The notes below the pieces were generated by a model, which worked only from the letters and a program-made list of their open reading frames with translations, ran no database searches and was not told the DNA's origin. Both the position numbers and the translations under genes were made by a program. Below are positions 17,735 to 25,879 of a stretch of DNA of 64,000 nucleotides, piece after piece. Origin of the DNA: Catellatospora methionotrophica (GTDB taxonomy: Bacteria > Actinomycetota > Actinomycetes > Mycobacteriales > Micromonosporaceae); the NCBI RefSeq assembly GCF_011297335.1, contig NZ_JAAOTJ010000002.1, forward strand, positions 124,001-188,000. The letters run 5' to 3'. The stretch's first letter is position 1. The number at the start of each line of letters is the position of its first letter.

Positions 17735-18343
17735 TCAGCCGGAGACCATGCCGAGCATCATGGTGACCTGGGCGGTGCGGGACGAGTCGACGCGGGTCGC
17801 GAACTCCAGCACCGTCGGGTTGACGCCCGACGTCAGCTCCAGCCGGGAGTACTCGATCGCCTGGTGCTGGTGGCCGATCAGCAGGTTCAGGAAGACCTTG
17901 TCGAACTCGGCGGCGGGGGCGTCGCGCAGCGCCTTGACCTCTTCGGGCCCGGTCGCGGGCAGGCCGCCGTGTCCGGCGTGCAGGTTCGGGTCGGCGGCGG
18001 GCGTCAGCGGCTTGGCCCAGGCACGCAGCCATTTCTGCACCGAGACCAGCTCGTCGGCCTGGGTGACGTCCATCGCTGCGGCCAGGTCGCGCACCTTCGT
18101 GTTCGCGCTGCGCTCGGCGGCGAGTTTCAGCAGCTCGGACGCGGGACCGTACTGCGCGGTCATCATCTGCAGGAACATCACGTCGGTGTCGTTGTAGCCG
18201 TCGGTCTGGGAGAACGGTGGCGGCGGCGACCCGGCGGGCGGCGCGAACGACGGCGCGGACGTCGGCCCGGTGGTGACCCCGGGCGGTGCGTCGCAGGCGG
18301 CGAGGGTCACCAGGGCGACGGCGAGCAGGACGAAGCGCTTCAT
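17735..18343 (-). CDS. DUF305-family lipoprotein lacking the first histidine pair
   Basis: A 202-residue lipoprotein. The lipobox is LAAC at residue 16, followed by a Pro-rich spacer. The DUF305 four-helix domain (about 48-200) is recognisable from YNDTDVMFLQMM, the central LHAGHGG loop with its methionine/histidine metal context, and VFLNLLIGHQHQAIEYS. In typical DUF305 proteins both helices carry a His-His pair after the MM or MI; here the first site reads MMTAQYGPA, so both histidines are lost while the second helix keeps His-x-His. A metal-binding or redox role assumed for the family may therefore be altered. GAGGAG precedes the ATG. Confidence 0.82.
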   Translation of the reverse strand: MKRFVLLAVALVTLAACDAPPGVTTGPTSAPSFAPPAGSPPPPFSQTDGYNDTDVMFLQMMTAQYGPASELLKLAAERSANTKVRDLAAAMDVTQADELVSVQKWLRAWAKPLTPAADPNLHAGHGGLPATGPEEVKALRDAPAAEFDKVFLNLLIGHQHQAIEYSRLELTSGVNPTVLEFATRVDSSRTAQVTMMLGMVSG

Positions 18344-18390
18344 GTGCGGCGGGCTCCTCGTGACCGGAGATGAGGACTGCTGGCCGGGGG

Positions 18391-18423
18391 CCGGTCCGCG
18401 GCTCGGCGTGAGCCGCGGACCGG
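18391..18423 (-). terminator. Hairpin terminator after the LPMO gene
   Basis: Perfect 14-base-pair stem (18391-18404 with 18410-18423, loop GGCGT) thirteen bases beyond the LPMO stop on the minus strand. Confidence 0.75.
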
Positions 18424-18435
18424 GTCAGCAGGGAC

Positions 18436-19173
18436 TCAGATGCGCTGCCACAGGGCAGGCGTGGTGGGCGGCTCCCAGCCCGCGAGCGCGGTGTGCGCCT
18501 GCAGGCAGCGGTAGCTGAGCCCGCCGTAGGTCACCGTGGCGCCGACACCGTACGCGGTGCCCGCGGCCCAGGTGCCGCCGCCGGGGTTGGTCGGCGGCGG
18601 GGACTGCGGCGGGTTGGGCGAGGGCGACGTCGGCGGCGGCGTCGGGTTGCCCCCGCCGCCACCGCCGCCTACCTGCAGGTCGACGCAGGAGTAGAACGCC
18701 ATCGCGGTGTCGTAGACGTTCCACCGTGCCAGCACGGTGAACCGGCCGGTGCGCCCGCCGAGACTGACCGGGTGCGAGACCGTCGCGCCGGGCTGGGCGC
18801 CGTTGTCGTTGAAGACCGCGATGCGGGTGCTTCCGACGAAGTACTCCCAGGTGCTGGTGCGGTGGCGGGCGGTGAGCACCCAGTTGAACGTGACGTTGTT
18901 GCCGACCGAGGCCGCGGGCCAGTTCTTGCTGTTGTCGTTGAGGACCGCGAATCGGCTGCCGCCGCCGTTGCACTGCATCGAGCCCTTCGGGGCCTCGACG
19001 CTCTGCGGCTCCCAGACGATGTCACCGCAGCCGGTGACGACGCCCCGGGCGCAGTTGGCCTGACGGCTGGGTGGGGACGAGATGTACCCGTGCGCGCTCG
19101 CCGGGGCGGCGATCATGCCGGACACCAGGATCGTGAAGATGGACAGGACGGGTAGGACGATCCGTTTTCTCAT
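18436..19173 (-). CDS. Secreted lytic polysaccharide monooxygenase (AA10) with CBM5-type module
   Basis: A 245-residue copper enzyme that oxidatively cleaves chitin or cellulose. The signal peptide ends at ASA, leaving His28 (HGYISSPPSR) as the mature N terminus; together with His104 in LTARHRTSTWEYF it forms the histidine brace. Paired cysteines (C41/C49, C68 and the later C in FYSCVDLQV) fit AA10. A Gly and Pro/Ser linker (about 168-196) leads to a C-terminal CBM5/12-like module (about 198-245: TWAAGTAYGVGATVTYGGLSYRCLQAHTALAGWEP...PALWQ). That module favours chitin. GAGGAG precedes the ATG. The AT-rich TCCTAAC-bearing stretch upstream is shared in style with the GH5 promoter. Confidence 0.95.
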   Translation of the reverse strand: MRKRIVLPVLSIFTILVSGMIAAPASAHGYISSPPSRQANCARGVVTGCGDIVWEPQSVEAPKGSMQCNGGGSRFAVLNDNSKNWPAASVGNNVTFNWVLTARHRTSTWEYFVGSTRIAVFNDNGAQPGATVSHPVSLGGRTGRFTVLARWNVYDTAMAFYSCVDLQVGGGGGGGNPTPPPTSPSPNPPQSPPPTNPGGGTWAAGTAYGVGATVTYGGLSYRCLQAHTALAGWEPPTTPALWQRI

Positions 19174-19261
19174 GTCTCCTCCTCGCTTCTGTGCGGGATG
19201 GACGGACCGGGTGGGACGAGTGCCGGTGTCGTGAGAGGAGACATCGACACTCGTTCACGAA

Positions 19262-19306
19262 AACATAAAATAAACAGTCCTAACTGTAAATACGCTTAAC
19301 TGAGAT
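19262..19306 (-). promoter_or_regulatory. AT-rich promoter island upstream of the LPMO gene
   Basis: An unusually AT-rich stretch about 100 bases ahead of the LPMO start contains an imperfect palindrome ACAGTCCTAACTGT (centre near 19292). A TCCTAAC element also occurs in the AT-rich island before the GH5 gene (25795-25801). The stretch is read as the promoter and a candidate regulator site; the regulator is unknown. Confidence 0.4.
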
Positions 19307-19339
19307 TCCGTTCAAGTTGGCACGTGCTCCGACATGCGA

Positions 19340-19372
19340 GAAGCCCCGGCCGGATCACCCGGCCGGGGCTTC
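19340..19372 (-). terminator. Hairpin terminator after the fused ABC exporter
   Basis: Perfect 14-base-pair stem (19340-19353 with 19359-19372, loop ATCAC) twelve bases beyond the ABC exporter stop. Confidence 0.85.
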
Positions 19373-19383
19373 GGTCCGATCGC

Positions 19384-22300
19384 TCAACCGGCCAGGTGAC
19401 CCCAGCCCGCCTCCAGCTCGCTCCAGGCGCCCTGGGCGACCGCCTCGCCGTTGATCAGCACGACGACCCGGTCGGCCTGCACCAGCGCCGCGCGCTTGGA
19501 CGTCGAGCCGACCACGGTCAGCCCGTGCGCCCGCAGCGCCTGCCACAGCGCCAGCTCCGTGGTCACGTCCAGGGCGGACGACACGTCGTCGGCGATCAGC
19601 AGCTCGGTGCCCGGCGCGAGCGCCCGCGCCAGCGCGAGGCGCTGCAACTGGCCACCCGACAGCCGGGTGCCCTTGTGCCCGATGAGCAGCTCCATGCCGC
19701 TGCCCGCCGCCGCCAAATCGTGCTCCAGCTGCGCCGTCGCCACCGCCTGCGCGGCGTCGACGTCGTGGCCCAGCCGAATGTTGTCGCCGACCGTGCCGGA
19801 CAGCACCCGGGGCAGCTGGGCCACGTAGCCGACCTGGTTGGGCCGCAGGAACACCTCCGGCTCGGCGACCGGGTCGCCGTTCCAGAGCAGCGCGCCGTCG
19901 TGGTGCACGATCCCGGCCAGGGCCCGCAGCAGCGAGGACTTGCCCGAGCCGACCGGGCCGAGCACGAGCACCAGGTCACCGCGCTCGACGGTCAGGTCGA
20001 CGCCGCGTACGCCCACCGTGCCGTCCTCGTGCACCGCGCCGAACTTGGACAGCTCCAGCCGGTGCAGCGGGTTGCGCGGCGCGGCCACCGGCCCCGGCGC
20101 GGTGCCCGCGGACAGGTCCACCCCCGGCACGGCCGCCGAGTACGCGCCGATCCCGGCCATCGCCACCGTGCGCCTGGTCCACACCTTCGCCGACGGCAGC
20201 TGCGACACCAGTGAGGCCGTCGTCCAGGCGAACCAGCGGGCCGAACCCAGCGTCGACACCGCGACCAGGGTCGCGCCCGCGCCCAGGTCCCCGGCCATGA
20301 ACAGCGCCCAGACAGCGATCGGCAGCAGGCCCGCCAGCAGCGAGGGCGTCGACCGGGCCCACACCTGCATGGCGATCTCCTGGCGTTGGCGCTCGCTGCG
20401 CGCGGCGTCCAGCCCGGCCAGTCGTCCCAGCACCGGCACGGTCGCCCCGGCCAGCTTGACCGTGCGCGCCGACGACAGCGACGACACCAGGAACGTGGCG
20501 AACGCGGCCCGCGCCGCCACCGTGTGCGCGGCCGAGCGCTTGAGCACCGGGGCGAACACTGTCGCGGCCAGCGCCGAGACCACCATCGTGCCCGCGAAGA
20601 ACAGCGCGGGCACGATCGAGCCGGACACCACCGTCATCGCGACGATCATGATGATGCCGATGGTCTGGTCGATCAGGTTGTCGGCCAGCATCACCACGCG
20701 TTCGTTGTCGCCGCCCTGCGCGACGACCTCGGCCGGGGTGTGCGCGCTGACCCGGCGCGGCCCGGTCTGCCCGTGCACCAGGCGCAGGTTGATCCGCAGC
20801 ATCTGCCGGACCCACCACTCCGGATACCAGACACCCGCGTAGTAACCGGCCGGGGCCGTGACGGCCAGCCCGGCGACGATGCCGACCGCGGGCCACCACG
20901 GACTGCCGGTGCCGTCGACGACGTCGGCCCACAGCCACGGCAGCACCGTGCCGTCGAGACCGAACAGCACCATCACGGTGAACAGCGCGACCGAGACCTG
21001 GCCGAAGCGGAAGTCGTTGACCGTCAGCCGGAAGATCTCGCGCAGGGTGCGCACCTTCTGCGGGGCGGGCAGCGGCGGCGGCGCGGCCTTGGGCAGCGCG
21101 ACAAGGTCCACGCCCGGCCCGTCGCCGCCGGCGGAGACCGTACGGACCGGGGCGGCCTGACCGGTCCCGGGCGCCGCGCCCTCGGCAGCCGACAGCCCGT
21201 ACGCGCTGGCCAGCACCAGTTCACCGTCGACCGCGCTGTGGCTGGTGGCCAGCAGCTGCGCGAAGCGCTCGGACTCCGCCAGCGGCCCGGCCTCCACGAC
21301 CCGGCCGTCGGCCAGCACCACGACCTCGTCGCAGTCGCGCACCGACGACAGCCGGTGCGCGATGACCACGCCGATCCGGCCGGTCAGCAGCCGCTGCGCC
21401 GCGTGCTGCACCCGCGACTCGGTGACCGGGTCCATCCGGGCGGTCGCCTCGTCGAGGATCACCACCTGCGGGTCCCGGACCAGGATGCGGGCGAACGCGA
21501 CCAGCTGCTCCTGGCCCGCCGACAGTTTCTGGCCGCCCTCGCCGAGCTTCGTGTCCAGGCCGTCGGGCAGCGTGTCGACCCAGGAGGCCAGCCCCAGCTC
21601 GTCCATGGCCGGCCCGGCCCCGCCGAGCAGGTCCGGATCGAACAGCGCGATGTTCTCGGCCAGGGTCCCGGCCAGGATCTCGGTGCGCTGCGGCACGATC
21701 GCCACCCAGCGGCGCAGCTGCTCCACGTCCAGGTCGTTGAGGTCCGTCCCGCCCAGGAACACGGTGCCCCGGGGCACGTCCACGGCCCTGGTCAGCACCT
21801 TGGCCAGCGTCGACTTGCCCGAACCGGTCCGGCCCACCAGGGCGTACGAGCGTCCCGGCGCGAACGTCAGGTCCAGCTCGCGCAGCGCCGGGCGGCGGCG
21901 GTCGGCGGAGTAGTGGAAGGTCAGCCCGCGTACCTCGAAGTTGCCCGTGGCGGGCGCGCCGCCGCCGGTCGGCTCCTGCGGGGTGTCGCGCAGCAACTGC
22001 ACCCGCGCCCACGCGCCCAGCGCGTGCTGCAACTCCGGCAACATGCGGCTGACCTGCTCGACGGTGCCGCCGAAGGCCAGCGCCAGCAGCCACGCGCCGG
22101 TGAGCCGGGCCGCGTCGAGCTGCCCCGCCGACAGCGCCCAGACCCCGCCGAGCACCAGCACGGCGATCCCGATCCTGGTCACGCCGGACGCGATGGTGCT
22201 GACCCGCGACGACAGCTTCCAGACGCGGCGGCCCCGGGTGAGCACCTCGGCCGCGCGCCGGGCGTAGAGATGCAGCACGTACGGGCGGCCCAGGCTGGTG

Positions 22301-22893
22301 CGTACGTCGTCCTGCCCGTGTACCGACTCCTCCTGCACGGCGGCCAGGTCCGACCAGGCCTCCTCCTCGTGCATCCGGGCCGGGCCGATGGCGGCGGTCG
22401 GGCGGCGCAGCCCGAAGCCGAGCACCACCGACAGCACCAGCATGGCCAGGCCCGCCGGCCACCACACCACGAACGCCGTGACCACGGACAGCACCGCCAC
22501 CGCGCCCGACTGGGCCAGCCGCACGCCGCTGCCGCGCAGCTGCGAACCCACCTGGTACACGTCGCCGTCGATGCGGTCGAGCAGCTCGCCGACCGGGGTG
22601 CCCTCCAGCGCGGGCAGGCTCTGCCCGAAGGCGACCTTGCACAGCCGCCGACGCACGTCGGCCGCCCAGTCGGCGGTCAGCCGCGCCATGATCAGGCTGA
22701 GCGTCAGGTCGCTGAGCACGACCACGGCCAGCGCGGTCGCGAGCGCGGTGAAGGCGAGCGTCGACCGGTCCACCAGTACGGTGCCGGCCAGGGCCGCGGA
22801 CAGCGCGGCGGCGGCCGCACCGGCGACGATGAGGACCAGCACCGCCAGGGTTCGGCGGGGCGACGTGGCCCACAGGTCACGGAACAGACGCAT
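19384..22893 (-). CDS. Fused ABC exporter (two TMD-NBD halves in one chain)
   Basis: An 1169-residue chain with the order TMD1 (about 1-300), NBD1 (about 320-560), linker rich in Ala/Pro, TMD2 (about 615-905) and NBD2 (about 935-1169). NBD1 is fully canonical: GRTGSGKST, LSAGQEQLVAFARI, VVILDEATARMDP, AHR. NBD2 has GPVGSGKSS and LSGGQLQRLALARAL, but its Walker B reads LLIADDVSSALD, with Asp in place of the catalytic Glu, and the expected switch His is not evident (GSTSK). Such asymmetry is known from heterodimeric exporters, where one ATP site is degenerate. The ATG at 22893 has AAGGGG seven bases upstream. Drug, lipid or peptide export is likely. Confidence 0.93.
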   Translation of the reverse strand: MRLFRDLWATSPRRTLAVLVLIVAGAAAAALSAALAGTVLVDRSTLAFTALATALAVVVLSDLTLSLIMARLTADWAADVRRRLCKVAFGQSLPALEGTPVGELLDRIDGDVYQVGSQLRGSGVRLAQSGAVAVLSVVTAFVVWWPAGLAMLVLSVVLGFGLRRPTAAIGPARMHEEEAWSDLAAVQEESVHGQDDVRTSLGRPYVLHLYARRAAEVLTRGRRVWKLSSRVSTIASGVTRIGIAVLVLGGVWALSAGQLDAARLTGAWLLALAFGGTVEQVSRMLPELQHALGAWARVQLLRDTPQEPTGGGAPATGNFEVRGLTFHYSADRRRPALRELDLTFAPGRSYALVGRTGSGKSTLAKVLTRAVDVPRGTVFLGGTDLNDLDVEQLRRWVAIVPQRTEILAGTLAENIALFDPDLLGGAGPAMDELGLASWVDTLPDGLDTKLGEGGQKLSAGQEQLVAFARILVRDPQVVILDEATARMDPVTESRVQHAAQRLLTGRIGVVIAHRLSSVRDCDEVVVLADGRVVEAGPLAESERFAQLLATSHSAVDGELVLASAYGLSAAEGAAPGTGQAAPVRTVSAGGDGPGVDLVALPKAAPPPLPAPQKVRTLREIFRLTVNDFRFGQVSVALFTVMVLFGLDGTVLPWLWADVVDGTGSPWWPAVGIVAGLAVTAPAGYYAGVWYPEWWVRQMLRINLRLVHGQTGPRRVSAHTPAEVVAQGGDNERVVMLADNLIDQTIGIIMIVAMTVVSGSIVPALFFAGTMVVSALAATVFAPVLKRSAAHTVAARAAFATFLVSSLSSARTVKLAGATVPVLGRLAGLDAARSERQRQEIAMQVWARSTPSLLAGLLPIAVWALFMAGDLGAGATLVAVSTLGSARWFAWTTASLVSQLPSAKVWTRRTVAMAGIGAYSAAVPGVDLSAGTAPGPVAAPRNPLHRLELSKFGAVHEDGTVGVRGVDLTVERGDLVLVLGPVGSGKSSLLRALAGIVHHDGALLWNGDPVAEPEVFLRPNQVGYVAQLPRVLSGTVGDNIRLGHDVDAAQAVATAQLEHDLAAAGSGMELLIGHKGTRLSGGQLQRLALARALAPGTELLIADDVSSALDVTTELALWQALRAHGLTVVGSTSKRAALVQADRVVVLINGEAVAQGAWSELEAGWGHLAG

Positions 22894-23001
22894 CGCGGGG
22901 CCCCTTGCAGCTGGTTTGAACTGGTCCCCAGCATGCAAGGCCGCCCCGTCCGAGCTCAACGCAATTACGGCGGCGGGTGGGTGGTGATCACCACAGTCGG
23001 G

Positions 23002-24237
23002 CTACTCCGCGACGCGCAGCGCCACCAGCATGCTCAGGAACGCGCCCGGGTGCACGATCGGGATACGGTGCCGCCGGGCCTGGCGGGCCTTGCCGGACAT
23101 GGTGTCGGGGTCCGCTGCGACCAGCAGCCGGGTGGTCCGGGTGACGGCACGCCCGACGGTCAGCCCCGCCATCCGGGCCCGTTCCTCCCACAGCTCCCGC
23201 GACTCGGCGGTCTGCCCGGTGAACACGACCGTGTCGCCGGCCAGCAGCCGGAACGCGGGCGCTGGCAGCGGCCGGGTGGTGCGCAGGTGCCGGTCGTCCG
23301 GGTCGGGGGCCAGCGCCCCGTCGACGTCGGCGCGGCCCAGCCCGAGCAGTGCGGCGACGGTGTGCAGGTCGGCCCGCTCGGTCTCGGTCACCTGTCCGTC
23401 GTCGGCGGCCTCGACGGCCAGCGCCCGCAGGTAGAGCCGGTGCAGGTCCAGCACGTCGTCGCGGCTGAGGCCCAGCGCGTACGCGGCGTCGACCAGCGCG
23501 TCCGCCTCCATCGCCGACACGTGCCGGTCGAGCAGCGCGTGGTCGAGCAGCGACAGGTAGCTGTCGGCCTGCGGCGGTGTCGCCACGCGGGGCAGCCGGT
23601 CGACGAGCCGGGTGAGGAAGTGCTCCTCGGCCTCGTGCGGGTGGCGGCGCACCACCGGCAGCACCTCGTCGTCGGGCAGCGGCGGCCAGGTCAGCGTGGC
23701 CGCGTCGAGCACCAGTTGCTGCCACGGCGGCGGCGAGCCGACCCGCTGCAGGTAACGCGTCAGCAGCCCGGCGGCCGCGCGGGCGTCGTCGAGCGCGCTG
23801 TGCGCCCGCTGCTGCGGAATGCCCGCCGCCAGGCAGCAGTCCCGCAGGCTGCGCCCGGCCGAGGGCAGCAGCTGCGCGGCCAGGTTCATGGTGCACAGCC
23901 CGTACTCCCGCCCGACCGGGGCGGTCAGCCCGAGCCGGGAGTATTCGGCGACCAGGAACGCGGCGTCGAACGCGAGATTGTGCGCCACGATCACGCGTTC
24001 GCGCAGCATGGCCCCGACCTGCCCGGCGAGGTCGGCGAAGACCGGCGCGCGGCGGGCCTCGGCGGCGGTGATGCCGTGCACGTGCTGCGGGCCGAGGTCG
24101 CGCTCGGGATTGACCAGGCTGGACCAGTCGCCGGTGATCCGGCCGGCCGCGTCGACGTGCACGATCGCGATCTCGCAGATCCGGTCGTGCCAGGTCGTGC
24201 GCAGGCCGGTGGTCTCCACATCGATCACCGCGTACAT
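23002..24237 (-). CDS. DEDDh 3'-5' exonuclease with C-terminal BRCT domain
   Basis: A 411-residue nuclease. The exonuclease domain (1-165) has Exo I IDVETTGL (Asp6, Glu8), Exo II AHNLAFDAAFL and Exo III HSALDDARAA, the DEDDh residues of DNA polymerase III epsilon-type enzymes. Residues about 170-320 are helical and contain a TerB-like stretch (VEAADDGQVTETERADLHTVAALLG). The C-terminal BRCT domain (about 325-411) has the typical TVVFTGQ start and the TRLLVAADP and KARQARRHRIPIVH segments. The ATG at 24237 has GGAGG seven bases upstream. Likely role: DNA repair or replication-linked processing. Confidence 0.9.
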   Translation of the reverse strand: MYAVIDVETTGLRTTWHDRICEIAIVHVDAAGRITGDWSSLVNPERDLGPQHVHGITAAEARRAPVFADLAGQVGAMLRERVIVAHNLAFDAAFLVAEYSRLGLTAPVGREYGLCTMNLAAQLLPSAGRSLRDCCLAAGIPQQRAHSALDDARAAAGLLTRYLQRVGSPPPWQQLVLDAATLTWPPLPDDEVLPVVRRHPHEAEEHFLTRLVDRLPRVATPPQADSYLSLLDHALLDRHVSAMEADALVDAAYALGLSRDDVLDLHRLYLRALAVEAADDGQVTETERADLHTVAALLGLGRADVDGALAPDPDDRHLRTTRPLPAPAFRLLAGDTVVFTGQTAESRELWEERARMAGLTVGRAVTRTTRLLVAADPDTMSGKARQARRHRIPIVHPGAFLSMLVALRVAE

Positions 24238-24460
24238 GCCGCCACCTCCGCCTTCACCGGACCGTCCCATCAGGACCGCTCTGGATCTCAGCCTATGCCC
24301 TGCGGCACGTCATCCGGCTCCGCCGAAAGCACCGACACACCCCGAACGTGTCGCGACCCGTCCGACGACCGCCCGATCCTGGCCCGGCTCACCGCCTGTA
24401 TCCATGCCGGACGATCCGCGCGAGTGGGCCGCGGCCGCGGTGCCGGATAGGCTGGACTGC

Positions 24461-24952
24461 ATGATCACTCGTGAGGACGACGTCCGGATCCGCCCCGCGA
24501 CCGCCGCCGACGCGCCCACCGTCGGTCTGATCTGGCGGGACGGCTGGCGCGACGGCCACCTGGGCCACGTGCCGGAGGAACTGGTCGCGATCCGTACGCC
24601 GGAGTCGTTCGACCTGCGCGCCGCGCAGCGCGTCGCCGACACGACCGTGGCCGAGGTCGGCAACGAGGTCGCGGGTTTCGTGATGGTCGTCGCCGACGAG
24701 GTCGAGCAGGTGTACGTCGCCGCGGACCGTCGCGGCACCGGGGTCGCCGGAACGCTGCTGGCCGAGGGCCTTCGCCAGGTCGGCGCCAACGGACACGACC
24801 GGGCCTGGCTCGCGGTCGTCAGCGGCAACACCCGCGCCCGCCGCTTCTACGAGCGCGAGGGCTGGACCGACGAGGGCGCGTTCGACTACCCGGCCCGCAG
24901 TTCCGGCGGCCCGATCCCCGTTCCCTGCCACCGCTACACCCGCGCGGCCTGA
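24461..24952 (+). CDS. GNAT family N-acetyltransferase
   Basis: A 163-residue acetyltransferase. The acetyl-CoA-binding motif A is visible as VEQVYVAADRRGTGVAGTLLAEGLRQV (about 80-107, with R-x-x-G-x-G/A), and motif B as LAVVSGNTRARRFYEREGW (about 117-136). The ATG at 24461 has no strong ribosome site upstream, so a leaderless or weakly translated start is possible. It is divergent from the exonuclease gene and convergent with the HEAT-repeat gene. The acceptor substrate is unknown. Confidence 0.88.
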   Translation: MITREDDVRIRPATAADAPTVGLIWRDGWRDGHLGHVPEELVAIRTPESFDLRAAQRVADTTVAEVGNEVAGFVMVVADEVEQVYVAADRRGTGVAGTLLAEGLRQVGANGHDRAWLAVVSGNTRARRFYEREGWTDEGAFDYPARSSGGPIPVPCHRYTRAA

Positions 24953-24967
24953 CCTGGGACCCCGTCG

Positions 24968-25594
24968 TCAGGGGCGCTGCCACAGGTCGTTGGCCGGGTT
25001 CGTGTGGCGCTGCGCCAGGGCGGCCTCGGCCTCGGGGCCGCCGATCTCGGCCAGCCGCCGCGACGCGGCCTCGTGCGCCCAGTGCAGGGTCGGGTCGGGG
25101 CGGCTGACGATGTCGCGCAGCGCCTCGATCTCGGCCGCGTCGGACATGCCGCACAGGCCCTCGATGGCGGCGGTGGCCACCGTCGGCAGGGGCGAGCGCA
25201 CCTTCTCCAGCAGCGCGGGCCGCTCCGCCTCGTCCAGGGCTCCGGCGCGGGCGGTGACCGCGACCATCTCCTCCCACGGGTCGGGCGAGTCCCACCACCG
25301 GTCGACGAGGTCGGCGACCGGCCCGCTGGCCGCGTTCTCGCGGGCCGTCGCGATCTCGTAGATCGCGGCCCGTACCGCGCCGACGCAGCAGAACCGGGGC
25401 TCGCGGTGCAGGTCGTCGTGCGCCTCCAGCAGCGCCGGCAGCGCTCGCGGGTGGCGGGTCGCCTGCAGGCGGCGGGCGAACGGGCCCCAGTGCTCGCCCT
25501 CGGCCGGGCGCTCGTCGTACGCCGCGTCGGGTTCGGGCTGGTCGGGCCGCGGCACGGGCGTGCCGCCGCCGTCGACGGTCGGCTCCTGATGCAT
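24968..25594 (-). CDS. HEAT-repeat-like helical protein
   Basis: A 208-residue soluble protein built of helical repeats: RALPALLEAHDDL, AVRAAIYEIATAREN, RPALLEKVRSPLPTVATAAIEGLC, AEIEALRDIVSRPDPTLHWAHEAASRRLAEIGGPEAEAAL. This pattern matches PBS-lyase/HEAT repeats, which usually mediate protein contacts. No catalytic residues are visible. The ATG at 25594 is preferred over farther upstream codons because the upstream frame is low-complexity Arg/Asp; its ribosome site is weak. It is divergent from the GH5 gene. Confidence 0.68.
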   Translation of the reverse strand: MHQEPTVDGGGTPVPRPDQPEPDAAYDERPAEGEHWGPFARRLQATRHPRALPALLEAHDDLHREPRFCCVGAVRAAIYEIATARENAASGPVADLVDRWWDSPDPWEEMVAVTARAGALDEAERPALLEKVRSPLPTVATAAIEGLCGMSDAAEIEALRDIVSRPDPTLHWAHEAASRRLAEIGGPEAEAALAQRHTNPANDLWQRP

Positions 25595-25770
25595 ACGGCC
25601 TGCGTTTCGTCGGCTCCTGGCGATTCCCACCCGGTCATTGTGCCGGACGGGCAGATCGCGATCCGCGCGCCGTCCGTCAGCGGGGTCGCGGGACGCGACC
25701 ATCCGCGGTGCCGTCGATTTAAGCGATCATTAAGCCTGCTCGCCTTGACGTGCTCCATCGACGAACTTAG

Positions 25771-25801
25771 GGTGATCGATAGTAAGTTAATTTTCCTAAC
25801 A
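25771..25801 (+). promoter_or_regulatory. AT-rich promoter/operator island of the GH5 gene
   Basis: An AT-rich island in a GC-rich region, containing TAAGTTAATTTTCCTAAC, an imperfect dyad. It lies about 85 bases upstream of the GH5 start and directly before a hairpin. The TCCTAAC half is also found upstream of the LPMO gene. Confidence 0.45.
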
Positions 25802-25833
25802 GATGTGCGGCCCTGCCCCGGGCCGCACATCTG
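25800..25833 (+). other. Hairpin in the presumed GH5 leader
   Basis: Perfect 14-base-pair stem (25800-25813 with 25820-25833, loop TGCCCC) between the AT-rich promoter island and the GH5 start, 46 bases before the ATG. Because the nearest upstream gene points the other way, it is not that gene's terminator. It could be an mRNA-stabilising or attenuating leader structure. Confidence 0.6.
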
Positions 25834-25879
25834 CCACGCCACCGAACCCGTCCGAAGTCGACGCCCCGTGGAGGCGCGC

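Noticed and set aside
25800-25833. Terminator of the HEAT-repeat gene
   Set aside because: That gene runs leftward from 25594, so the hairpin lies on its promoter side and cannot end it.
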